From NCBI GenBank assembly GCA_034359265.1, contig CP136890.1, positions 83,849,501 to 83,913,500 on the forward strand: a stretch of 64,000 bases of DNA. Reading direction: 5' to 3'. The notes under the pieces are model-generated. The model was not told the origin of the DNA and did no database searches. It saw only the letters and a program-made list of their open reading frames with translations. Source of the stretch: Canna indica (Eukaryota > Streptophyta > Magnoliopsida > Zingiberales > Cannaceae). Each line of letters opens with the position of its first letter. Within the stretch, counting starts at the first letter, position 1. The translations under genes were made by a program, and so were the position numbers. Below are positions 11,690 through 22,598 of this stretch, one piece after another.

Positions 11690-12919
11690 TCAATACATGC
11701 ACCACTTCTCATTCATCCTTGTGTGGTAGCCCCCCCTACAAAAAAAGATGAAATCTTTGGTACCCAAAATAGCTTTGGGTCCTTGGGGGTGAGTTGGCCT
11801 AGGAATCCAAAGTGTCTTAACAACACTTGGGTTTCTTTTAAATGCACAATCATGAATTGCATGACCATAAATACCACAACAAAAGCAATGTCCATTAAAT
11901 TTCTTCTTTTCATTTTTATTATGGACATGAGATTTATTTTTAGAATACTTATCATGTGAAACACGATGAGTATGAGCATTCTTAGAAACCTCATTCATCT
12001 TCTCATAATTATGAGGTCTAATGGTAGAATGCATGACATGAGAGGCATGATGAGCATGGGCATTCTTAGGTAAATCATTTTTCTTTTGAGCATGAGATTT
12101 AATGGTAAAATGCTTAGCATGGGAATGATGATGAACATTTGCATTCCCTTTTTGAGGTTTCCTAAATGAGATATTTTGATGCTTAGAATTAAAGGAAGAA
12201 GCAGTGACTTTTTTACTTAAAATCAACATCTCATTTTTCAACTCATTTATAGATTTGTGTAATGCATGTAATTGAGATTTTAACATGCAATTCTCTTTTT
12301 CTAAATTATTATTTTTGAGCTTCAAATCCTTAAGCTCAAGTTCTACATTATCATGGCATGAATCAAATGACTTAGATTTCAATTTCTCATTTTTTAGCTT
12401 TAATTCATGCACATGAGAATTAAGTATTATATTTTCTTCCTTTAGCATCTTATTTTCCTTGTCCTTTTTAGTAAGCAAGGTGTACATTATCTTATATTCG
12501 CTTACTAACTCATTATATTGCATATCATGAGAATTAGAAGAGCTAGTACTAACATTTTCATTTTTATGACTAGAAGGGAGAGAGTATACCTCATCATTGG
12601 TACTCATGAGGCAAACTTTTGAAGTAGCTTCATAGTCATTGCTAGAGGGTGCTTTAAATGTGTGAGAGGTGGAGGTGGAAGCACTTGATCTCTTCCTTGC
12701 TTTATTCTTCATGCTTGGGCAATTTTTCTTCACATGTCCATTCTCTTTACAAGCATGACAGATTACTCTTCTTTTTCGGCTATTGGTGCTACTTCTTTTA
12801 CTAGAAGAGCTATGGGCATCAAAACCAAGATTAGTAGTAGGTGTGTGACCATTGTCATCGATCACCACCTTCATTAAAAGTGTCAATCTTTTCAGTTTTG
12901 GCATGATCGTATAAAACAT
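11690..12919 (-). pseudogene. Copia Gag, C-terminal part with two zinc knuckles
   Basis: A 409-codon frame. Near residue 55 lies a CX2CX4HX4C knuckle (CHACKENGHVKKNC). Residues 130-240 form a Lys/Glu/Leu/Asn-rich coiled coil. A His-rich repeated stretch follows (SHAKH, AHHASH, HRVSHDK), then a second knuckle (CFCCGIYGHAIHDC). The tail (TLWIPRPTHPQGPKAILGTK) resembles the segment just before protease in SIRE-type polyproteins, after which the coding region stops. The first 20 residues are frame-shifted relative to the upstream Gag piece, and the middle of the UBN2 capsid domain is missing. Nucleic-acid-binding part of a retrotransposon nucleocapsid. Confidence 0.85.
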
Positions 12920-13211
12920 TTAAACTATCCCATAAATCATGAGTCGAAGAACAATGCATGACTTTTTCTAGTATGCCATTTGGTAATATGCAAAGTATGC
13001 AATTCATGACATCTCCATTATACTTAAACATTTTCTTGTCCATTTCACTCCATGCATGCATGTCAACCTTAGGTTCAATAAATTCCCAATGTAACATGTT
13101 AAATACACCAAAACCTTTGGTCTTCAGAAATGTGTACATCCTAGATTTCCATAGACCAAAGTTTGATTCATCAAACCTAGGGGGTGAAGACACTACACTC
13201 TCTAGAGCCAT
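12855..13211 (-). pseudogene. Copia Gag, N-terminal part (DUF4219/UBN2 type)
   Basis: 118 codons beginning MALESVVSSPPRFDESNFG. It carries the usual opening of SIRE-type Gag (the FDESNFGLWKSRM segment, then the DLWDSL segment near residue 92). It overlaps the next frame by about 65 nt, showing a frameshift joined to an internal deletion. It starts 69 nt from the 5' LTR (13280-14884). Confidence 0.85.
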
Positions 13212-13262
13212 TTCTAGATCGAGACTAGGTGTAGACGAGATGATGAAATCTCAAGCTATGAA

Positions 13263-13279
13263 CCCGTTCTCATACCAAA
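13263..13279 (-). promoter_or_regulatory. Primer-binding site of the SIRE-like element
   Basis: Minus strand reads TTTGGTATGAGAACGGG directly beside the LTR. It resembles the TGGTATCAGAGC site complementary to initiator Met-tRNA, with C to G and G to A type changes. Confidence 0.75.
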
Positions 13280-14884
13280 TGTGGGAGAAATGGCGACGTA
13301 CACTATAGGGGGGGATGAATAGTGTGTTTACTAAATTGATTCGCCTAAATTCCAATTTAATAGATTCTTGATTAGATCAGGCGATTTACGATTCGATAAA
13401 AATGTATGCGGAAGTGAAATAAATAATTTATCGCAAGCAGCAATAAAAACAATGCTAACACATAATTTATAGTGGTTCAGCACCAATGCCTACTCCACTA
13501 CCTAAGCACCCCGCTTAGGATTTCCAAACTAAGTTTTACTAGATTAATTAGTTTCCCTTACAACAAGGATTTTTCACCGGAAAGACTCGCTCTCCAACCG
13601 AAGGCACCTCCACACTTGGAAGTATCCTGCCTTTCTACAGAGAGCTCTTTCCCACCTTAACCTAAGGGACAACTAGAATTAATCCTAGTAACAACTAAGT
13701 TTACTCAAGTGGCTTTACTCTTATACCAAGATACCACTTCACACACAGCAAGACTTAACATCCTAGGTCTTCACACAAACAAATCAAACAGTTAAAATAA
13801 CAGTAAAATTACAATTGAAAAGAGCTAAAAGATAAACCAAGCATTAGTGCTCTTCTTAAGCCTTCAATGCCTCCAACTTGTCAAGACGAACTGCTTGATT
13901 TAATTCTCGAGTTGAGGAAGAACTTGCGCTTGAAGTGGAACTCGCTGGAGAAGCAGAGCGCGCGCGATTAATCATTTGGAAGGCTTTAAATCTCTTAAAA
14001 TGCTCAATGATCACTGTAAGATTTGGAGAAGAAGATTAAACGAAGTATCATAGGGTGTATTTATACCCTCGTGAAGCAACGATTGTTCAACGGGCAGAAA
14101 ACTATCCGTTATAGACCGCCGGTTGAAGCGCCAGTCGAAGCATCGGTCGACCGATCATTCGACTGCTAAAACTTTCCCTGTGGTCGGTCGACTGACTGGT
14201 CGACCGCCAGACGCAGATCGTGCGATCCACGATCTTCAGTCGACCCGTCGGTCGACCGACGCGATCTCGTGTCGCAGTATTCAGTAGGTCGGTCGACCGA
14301 TTAGTCGATCGCCAGCTTCGGGCAGATTCTGTCGTGATTCGATCGACCCGTCGGTCGACCGACACAATCTTGCATCGTGGGTATGAGTAGGTCGGTAGAT
14401 CGACGGGTCGATCGCTGCTCTCTGCCCATTTCAGGCCTCTGTCGGTCGATCGAAGTAGCTAGCGGTCGACTGACTGGTTGATCGACAAGGCTACTGCCTG
14501 TGGCCTTACCCTATTCGGTCGACCGCCCGGTCAACTGAACAATGGCTGAGTTTGTTTTCTCAGCCGATTTTCTTCCGCGCTTCATTTCCGGGTCCAACTT
14601 TCAACGAACATAATCTTGGAGAGCTTTTGACTTGATCTTTGGACTCATCCAAGCGACTTGGGTGCACTCGTCGATCTTTGAGAAACTTCCGCGATGAATC
14701 CGAGCGCGAGGATCAATGTCCTTCCGATTTTGTAATTTCTTCGATTTATCCGATCGAGAACATCGGACGCTAGTCGATATGGAACTTGAAAGATATTCTT
14801 AATGAAATCATTAGTTCCATGTTTATTATCATCAAAACCATCAAGACCAAGATTAAGGCTAAGGTTGAAAACCTAAAGCCAACA
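13280..14884 (-). repeat. 5' LTR of the SIRE-like element
   Basis: TG...CA ends and same order of blocks as 6775-8382. A GGTCGACCG-rich region occupies 14120-14540. This copy reads GGTCGATCGAAGTAGC near 14440, where the left LTR has extra palindrome units. Confidence 0.92.
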
Positions 14885-17800
14885 GTTTTGATCTTAGAGC
14901 TTTAACGAATAAGTTTCGCTTAGCGTAACTTACTTCCTAAATTTTGCCTATTCGAATCGGAAATTCGTTAGTGCCGGTGATAAATTCCGATGTCTGTGCC
15001 GCATTTGCATGAATGCACGATTTCTGGATTGGAAAACTATCACTTTGCATCTGTATAGCAAAGGATTTGTATCAAGATATTTTATATGGATTTGTCACGG
15101 GAAGTCACGTGAAATCGGGACGTCGAGCAATCATGTCGTTCAAACACATGGTGAATCTTCCTCTACTAGTGTTTCTTTATCCAGTCCATCTAATCTGTAT
15201 AGAACTATGATACTTGATAGTCTTGGGGGTCAATTTCAATTGAATGATAATGTCCATCAGCTAGTTACTGAGACGTCAGTGCCACCAGATACTACAGGTG
15301 TTGATGTCACAGAATTGCCATCGGAAGTACAACGTGCGGTAGAGATTGAATTGCCGAATAAAGAAGCCGCAGAATTTTACGAGATGTTGACAGCCGTCGA
15401 TGAACCTTTGTATGAGAATTGTCCTAAATACACTAGGTTTTCAGCAATGACGCAACTCCTGAACATCAAGGCCGATTGTAATATCAGCGAGGTTGTGTTT
15501 GATCGGATTACGGGATTGATTAATGGAATGCTTTCTACTGATAATAAGTTTGAGCCAATGAGAACATTTGGGCTTGGGTATGAAAAAATACAAGCGTGCC
15601 AAAATAACTATATTTTATATTATAAAGAAAATGTGCAGTTAGATAAATGCCCTGTATGTGAACATCCTCGTTATATGGAGAAGAAATCAGTCCGACAGAA
15701 AAATATCTCGTTTAAAGTGCTTCGATATTTTCCACTGACATCGAGACTTCAAAGATTATTCATGTCGGAAAAGACGGCGCCCTACATGAGTTGGCATGTA
15801 AGAAGTCGTGACGATACAGTAATGACTCATCCATCCGATAGTGAAACATGGAAACATTTGGATAGATGTTATCCTTCATTTGCTAGGGATACTAGAAATA
15901 TCAGATTGGGATTATGCACTGATAGTTTTAATTCATTTGGTCATTCTGCAACTCCTTATTCAATTTGGCCAGTGCTGCTAACGGTTTATAATTTACCGCC
16001 ATCAATGTGTATAAAAGAAGAATTTATTTATCTTTCGATGATTATTCCAGATCCTAAGGGTCCGCAAAAAGAAATTGACGTATTTCTCAGACCCCTAATA
16101 GATGAATTGAAAATATTATGGACTGAGGGATCTATCACTTATGATTGTCATCGGAAGCAAAACATCAATTTAAAGGCTACGGTCTTGTGGACAATCAATG
16201 ATTTTTCGACCTACAACATGTTGTTTAGTTGGAGCACTCACGGCCGACTCTCTTGTTCGTATTGTATGAAATACTCTAAATCATTCAGTCTTCATAACAG
16301 ATGGAAAATCTCATTCTTTGACTGTCATCGTCGATTCCTACCGGCTAACCATCAGTATAGAAGTAATCGTAATAAATGTACTAAGGGCAAAGTCGAAAGG
16401 AATGAGCCACCACCGATGATGTCTGGTGAACAAATATTAGCATGTGTTTCAGCACTTCCAGAGATAGTATTTGGTCAGAATGAAAGAGTGTCGGGCTTTG
16501 GTCAAAAACATAACTGGGTGAAAAAAGTATCTTTTGGGAATTGTCGTATTGGAGTTCATTACTGATTCGGCATAATTTAGACGTCATGCACATTAAGAAA
16601 AATGTGTTTGATAATATTTTTAACACTTTGATGAATGTTCCCGAGAAAACTAAAGATAATGTCAAGGCCCGACATGATCTGAAAATACTTTGTAAGATAT
16701 CGGAGTTAGAGTTACAAGCGATCAACGGACGATATCTAAAGCCAAAGGCCCCGTATGTGTTAAATAAACAACAGATGAAAGATGTTTGTCAATGGATCAA
16801 AGAACTCAGATTTCCCAATGGATATGCCTCAAACTTATCTCGATGTGTGAACGTCGATGATTGTAAAATATCAGGGATGAAGAGCCATGATTGTCATGTA
16901 TTCATCCAGAGATTGCTTCCAATCGCATTCCGAGATCTTCTACCTGATAATATTTAGGGTCCGTTGACTGAATTAAGTATGTTTTTAAGAAACATTTGTG
17001 CGAATGTCCTTCGAGTCGAAGATATGTCAACACTTGAAAATAATATTGTTGAAATTGTATGCAAGCTTGAGCAGTTTTTTCCTCCTGCCTTTTTTGACTC
17101 GATGGAGCATCTACCGATACACTTGGCATATGAGGCACGAGTTGGTGACCCCGTTCAATATCGATGGATGTACTTATTTGAAAGATACATGAATCATCTG
17201 AAGCCAAAAGTAAAGAACACCACAGCTATTGAAAGATCAATATCTGAATCGTATATCATCCAAGAAATTTCAACATTCTGCTCATTTTACTTTGAATCTA
17301 CAATGCAGACAAGATTTGATCGTCTTCCACGTAACGACGATGGGGGAGTTCGACATTCAGATGGACGTTTAAATATATTCTGTCACTCTGGTCGTGCTTT
17401 TGGTTCTCGTCCGTCTCGACACTTAAGCGACAAAGAGTATCATTTGACACAATTGTATGTATTACTCAATTGCCCAGAGATTGAACAATTCATTGAAATA
17501 TTTGACATTGAGATAGAGCAAAAGTACTCTATTCACAACGATGAAGAATTGGAGAGATTACGAAATCGTGATTTCCCTACTTAGATTCGGGCTTACAGCA
17601 AAGATCACAGAGCTGAAATAGATGAAAGAATATTTGAGTTTGTTAGTGGACTGTCGCGACTAGTGTCGTGTTATAGCGAATATTTTTTTAATGAGTATAA
17701 ATTTCACACGGTTGAATATGCATTTACAAAGAAGACGATGAATGTCGGGGTCTGCGTGAAAGGGACAACGTATATTGAATGTGATATAAATTTTTATGGA

Positions 17801-18316
17801 TTTGTGGAAGAAGTGATAGAATTGCACTACTCCGGCTTGAAATCAGTTATCCTATTTAGATGTCATTGGTTTGATACAACAGAAAGGAGCATGAAAGTTC
17901 ATCCAAAATACAAACTTGTTGAGGTTAATTACAAATCAAAATTGGCAGCAAATGAGTCTTTTATATTGGCATCACAAGCCGAACAAGTATATTACGCGAA
18001 GTATCCGGCTCGAAATAAAGATAGAGCAGATTGGCGTGTAGTCTGTAAGACTAAAGGTAGAGGAAGAATTGATCCAATAGCGAAAGAAAATGAGCCGATA
18101 CCTGATGCGATAGATGATTTCTATCAATAAGATGATCCTCATGCTGTAGACCGTATTATTCCAATACTTGAGGATGCAGACACAACGTTAGTTCAATTAG
18201 AAGTTGAATATGTTGATGATGACGATCATGAAGTTGAGGAAGCTGGAGATGAAGAAGATGAAGAAGAGGAAGAAGATGAAGAATACGAAGACTATTACTC
18301 AGATGATGAGGAATAA
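14885..18316 (+). pseudogene. CACTA-A transposase (TNP2 type), 3' main part
   Basis: Collinear with CACTA-B 37385-33915. Order: transposase-associated N-terminal zinc domain (about 14890-15110, disturbed), TNP2 catalytic domain (about 15400-16900, including MTQLLNIKADCNIS, CPVCEHPRY, CYPSFARDTRNIRLGL and LDVMHIKKNVFDNI), DUF4218 (16964-17300) and DUF4216 (about 17740-18080). An acidic Glu/Asp tail ends at TAA 18314-18316. Damage: frameshift near 16541-16565, Trp to TAG at 16956-16958, TAG at 17582-17584, TAA at 18128-18130, and loss of a segment near 15560 compared with copy B. Not functional. The protein would bind the terminal and subterminal repeats and cut at the CACTA ends. Confidence 0.9.
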
Positions 18317-18388
18317 TTGTAAAGTATATCTTCTACTAAATATATCTCTACTATATATATAATCTAATTATATGCTTACTCGACAGAT

Positions 18389-19116
18389 ATGTCGGGTCGT
18401 GGTTATCGTCGGACGAGAGCTTCCTCTTGCTGTTGATCCTATTGTCGGTGATACTCCTGCTGTTGATCCTCATGCCGCCGATGCTAGTTCATCGAGACGC
18501 AGGCGGCCACGCAGGCCGAATAGGTGGCAGCCTCCGCTAGCCACGAAGTCACGTAGACTCATTAGTGTGATTAAATTATGATAAGTATATTTGTTTAAAT
18601 TATTCATTATTTATTTATAATTTAAGTTTTAGGAAAAATATGAAACAAAAAATCAAACTCGAGTAGGAGACCTACACTTAGACGGTGAAGCAGCGCGGGG
18701 GCACCCCCGAGGACTTTGACGCAGGAGCATGGGTCGAGGTTGCAGGTGGTCGGGACCACGGTCGCGTATATGGCTTTGCTGACAATGGTCATGCGCGAGC
18801 CGTGCTCGGGCCACTTGGGGCACCGACCCCTTCGGTCGCTAGTGAGCGATCGTCCACCTCCAGGACTAATTATGATCAGAGTAGGATAAGGACACTGGAG
18901 GAGACGGTCGCGCGTCAAAGTGAGATGATGGAGTGTCAGAGTCAGATGATGGCGAAGATGCATGTTATGCTACGCAATATCTCAGCTCATACCGGAGTAG
19001 GCATCCCTTCGGCATCATCAGATCCATCGTCCTCGAGTCAGTCCACGCTGATGTACATCCAAGCACTCCAGACCCCGCCATATTATGATCCAGATCTTCC
19101 TCCATCGTCGTCGTGA
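18389..19116 (+). pseudogene. CACTA-A second gene (TNPA/ORF2-like)
   Basis: ATG at 18389 begins MSGRGYRRTRAS as in CACTA-B. It shifts frame near 18425 and continues as an Arg/Pro-rich SSRRRRPRRPNRW segment to 18581. A second exon-like block at 18667-19116 begins after an AG acceptor and encodes RGGTPEDFDAGAWVEVAGG, then GRVYGFADNGHARAVLGPLG. A heptad-like segment with RIRTLEETVARQSEMM follows, then a Ser/Pro tail ending at TGA. The middle exons seen in CACTA-D (31168-31632) are missing. The family role is accessory binding of subterminal repeats; here it is broken. Confidence 0.7.
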
Positions 19117-19719
19117 GGTTTATTGTTTTGTTTGGATATTGACTTTGTTATTTGGATACTACTTGATTGACTTGTTTTGTTTAGATATTGATACGATTAT
19201 TTTGAATTTGAATAGTTTTTATATGATTGTGGATAATTATAAACATAAGTATAATTATTTTGATGTATATCTGGGTGTATCTGTAATGTGTATGTTATGT
19301 ATGTGTGTATTAATGTATTAATGGGTGTGTGAGTTATGTATCAGGTTAAATGTATCAATGTATTAATGGAAAATAAAAATTTTAAAACTTTTCAGTTACA
19401 AGTTAACATCATCAGCAACGGCTTTCCCACGGCTGTTCGTGGGAAAGTCGTTACTGAAAGTGTATCGTATTTTCTGGGCCGCAACCTCAAAGCCGTTGCT
19501 GATGACCTACAACAACGACTTAGCAACGGGCTTTCACTGACGGCCTTGTCACGGCCACCGGGCCGTTGCTGATGTACATATCTACAACGGCCCCGCAGCC
19601 ATGGCAGAACCGTTGCTGATCTGTTGCTAAGGTATCAGCAACGCGATTTTTTGCCACGGCTGCGTTGCAACGGGCCGGGCCGTTGCAGGCCGTTGCTGAT
19701 GATTGTTATTCCAGTAGTA

Positions 19720-19909
19720 TATGTCAACATGTATGAACGACGTTAGTCCACATTGACGGAGAGATAACAGACCGTCACATATAGAATCAAATCTATGCTA
19801 CAGAGCAAACTTATAAGACCAAAAATACCAAAATGAAACTTATAGAACCAAAGTTTAAAAAATTAAAAATTTATAAGACCAAATCTGCAATTCTCCCCTT
19901 CTAGTAGTG
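19720..19909. mobile_element. Right flank of the older element hit by CACTA-A
   Basis: Ends with CCCCTTCTAGTAGTG at 19909, then TAT. Words AAATCTATGCTAC and AAACTTATAGAACC repeat those at 6330-6390. Probably the right end of the older CACTA-like element described at 6193-6396. Confidence 0.5.
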
Positions 19910-22498
19910 TATATGATGGTCTAAATACATAGTGTAAGACATAATTGTGTGTATATATATATATAAGTCTATCATATTCTTTATGCCTTATATATATGGT
20001 GTGCCAAATGGACCTATATAAGTCAATAGAAGTAATTCAAATAATATTACCAAGCGAACAAGAAAGCAGACAGATAGAAACAAATCAATGGAACAAAATA
20101 GTTTGATAACGTAATTGAGTTAAATTGTCTTGTTGCTGCTGCATGCAATGCTCTGCTCATAATCAATTTCAGCGCACCCACTGTACATCACCTGCAGTAC
20201 ATAAAACTAAACTTTCCTTGGCTTCTTTCTTCTTTACAGCTCGAACAACTGTTACTATCATTACTACTTGGAGAATACATGACCATCATAATTATTCCAA
20301 TATATCTAACTTGTCCAAACTCCTCAATTCAACATCTATCTCAAGAGCATCTTGCAGTTCAATATATTCGCAGCAGATCATCATAAACTTAAACTCATCT
20401 TCTTGGACAATATTTCTTTCTTTATTTGTCCAGAATATTTAGCATGTTCCTGAAGAGGAAGGAAAAAAGAAAACCTACTATTTATACATATATGTAGAAA
20501 TTATATTAGACAAATGATATTCTTTTAATAATGGAAAGAAGTAGATTCTTCTGAAGCATATGAATTAATTAACTGGGCAAACAGATGCCTCTCATTTGTC
20601 TTTATATACTCCACTAGAGAAATTAAAAGTTGAATTATCAGAAGAATCCAATTATGTTTTCAGTAACTCAACTGGTGCTTTCACATGTATATATCAGTCT
20701 TGAAATTAACTTCGTCTGTTCTATAGCTAGCAAGCAATAGAACTGCACTCTTCAATGTTATTCTTCTTCCTGTACTCTGTAGTAATGATTACTATGTGTG
20801 CTGTTTTAATTATTTACTCTCTTCATCAATTAATTAAACAACACATGTATAGCAAGCAATATATATGTTGATAATTCAAGATAATATACTTGATTCAGAT
20901 GATGATATATATCAGTTATAGTGTAGGGCTGCCTCACCTCTTTCTGGGGAAAATTCTGGCATGACATTATGTTTTTGGAATCTATAAAGTGCTCCAAGTG
21001 ATTGCGTTAATTTAATTTAATATATAAATATTCATAAAGATAAAGGGTGACGAATTGAACCTTTTTGCTCCTCGATTAATTAATTAATTAGGTAATTAAT
21101 TAATTGTCCTTGCTTTAATGCCTGCTTTGTATCTTTTCTAAAGAAGAGTAATTAATGAATTGATTAATCCCAAAAAGCTGAAGAAGATGTGCATGCTTTT
21201 TGTTGTTTAATTATTTTAATATATCATCTGCCATATACAAGTAATCAAGTATTCAAGTACTGCATTACAAAATGTGTCTATTTTTTTTTAATTTTATAGT
21301 CATGCATGCTGATAATTAAGAGGGACTTTGGATGACTCATTTTGTTTATACCGATTTACTTAATTATTCAAATAATTAAATATGCACTCTAATTAATTAT
21401 TCTACAACCAGTAACAAGCTTGCTAAATGAGTTCAATTTAATTAATTATTTTACTAAAATATTCATGACCATTTACTTAAAAGCCCTTAATTATCTGCAT
21501 ATCAGAAATACATTTTTCCTATTTCCAAACTTGAAATTAAATTAATTAATGTATACACTTCTCTGCTGACACAAACAACATATTGCTTTTATTTAACTTT
21601 CTTCTGCTTACCCCATCATTGATTATAGCAGCCCACCAGTGACATATGCCCTGATGCCCTTGTCCTTTAAACTTTAGATCCCTCTCTCACTACAACAATT
21701 AAAATTTATTTTAAGCTACAGTCGATTAACTGCAGTTTGGAAAGAAAATGTCCACTCGATTCAACTCGACCTAATTCAATAATATTGTACGTGTCTGTTT
21801 CTATTTATTTTTTATAATAGAAAATCAGATATCATACCTTACCCTAATCCAAAATTCAATCCAACTCAGTATTACTACTTTGACTCATTTGATGGAATAA
21901 AACACTTGATGGTATTATGCATACTCATTAATTAAGTCTTATTAGTAAATTAAATTTTTTAGGAACTTCTCATGTGAAGCTAAATGAGAATAGTACGAGG
22001 ACCCACCCCTAGAAATATTCATCATTCAATTTGGCTATAACAAATTAAGATGCAGTAATAACTTTAGTGCAAATTACTCCTTGTTGACTGCAGCTGAGTG
22101 TGGAAAAATAGGCAGCTTTAGCATAAAATAGGGTTGAAGCAGTACTGCATATATGACAGTAGGGTAACACCAGTTGCCTTCCCTTTTTAAGCGCGAGGAG
22201 CTAGCTTTCTTATGGGCTTCATCATACTTCTCCCATGTGATCACATGGCCAGAATCAGCATTCAGCAAGAGGGACGGAGTACCTACTCCTTCCTACAACA
22301 TGATGATCCCTCTTCCTTCTTCTTCGCCTTAATTTTCTCTCACAGCAGCAATCATGGGCTGTTCCTCATCAACATGCATCATCATTACCCCATGTCGCCT
22401 CCTCAATATTGGATGGTGGGAAGAAGAAGAGAGGAGGAGATATATATGTGAAGCTCGATCAATAAGGAGAGTTAAGAAAAGGAGGAGAGAAGGGAGGA

Positions 22499-22543
22499 TG
22501 AAGGCTTTGATGTGAAGCTGATGAAGGCTTTGATGTGAAGCAT
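22499..22543. repeat. 23-bp tandem duplication
   Basis: GATGAAGGCTTTGATGTGAA with GCT/GCA ends occurs twice in direct succession, about 30 bp before the target-mimic site. The duplication is exact except for the last base. Confidence 0.85.
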
Positions 22544-22574
22544 CAATTCCTTATCTTCTGGATCCACTTCCTCT

Positions 22575-22598
22575 GGGGAATCAAGCGTCTTGGTCCGA
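22575..22598 (+). ncRNA. Predicted endogenous target-mimic site for miR165/166
   Basis: The 24 nt read GGGGAATCAAG, CGT, CTTGGTCCGA. Plant miR166 is complementary to GGGGAATGAAG followed by CCTGGTCCGA. The site therefore pairs along the whole miRNA with perfect pairing at miRNA positions 1-8, a G-U pair at 9, one mismatch at 14, and a 3-nt bulge (CGT) exactly between positions 10 and 11. This is the geometry that blocks slicing and sequesters the miRNA in IPS1-type mimics. miR166 controls HD-ZIP III mRNAs. The pairing is seen in the sequence; transcription on this strand and function are inferred. It does not lie in a visible protein-coding frame. Confidence 0.6.

Larger units (their letters stand above)
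6775..14884 (-). mobile_element. SIRE/Maximus-like Copia element, gag only, non-autonomous
   Basis: LTRs 6775-8382 and 13280-14884 (1608 and 1605 bp, TG...CA ends) are flanked by the 5-bp duplication GTTTT (6770-6774, 14885-14889). The element reads on the minus strand. An initiator-Met-type primer-binding site (GGTATGAGAACGGG) lies next to the right LTR, and the polypurine tract AAAAAGGGGGAGAT lies next to the left LTR; both are typical of SIRE-type Copia. The 4.9 kb interior has gag pieces at 11690-13211 and then 3.3 kb of AT-rich DNA without protease, integrase, reverse transcriptase or RNase H. It must rely on proteins from another element. Confidence 0.92.
6397..19719 (+). mobile_element. 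CACTA-A: 13.3 kb CACTA transposon carrying a nested Copia element
   Basis: The left end CACTACTAGAATAATGG at 6397 and the right end (inverse TACTACTGGAATAACA, last base G changed to A) at 19719 are flanked by the 3-bp duplication TAT (6394-6396 and 19720-19722). Subterminal hairpin repeats of CAGCAACGGC/GCCGTTGCTG fill 6420-6700 and 19400-19719. Inside are a transposase gene and a second gene, both on the plus strand and both broken. The SIRE-like element 6775-14884 makes up 8.1 kb. Without it the CACTA is about 5.2 kb, close to CACTA-B (5.9 kb), which is of the same family. Confidence 0.92.

Noticed and set aside
11633..13308. Plus-strand frames at 11633-11959 and 12958-13308
   Set aside because: They are the antisense shadow of the Copia Gag on the minus strand.
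20125..20442. Plus-strand 105-codon frame in the AT-rich spacer
   Set aside because: Low-complexity Ser/Thr/Ile/Asn composition, no domain, no splice or promoter context.
22074..22451. Opposed short frames near the miR166 mimic site
   Set aside because: No recognisable domain. The target-mimic site lies beyond both frames, so a non-coding reading is preferred.
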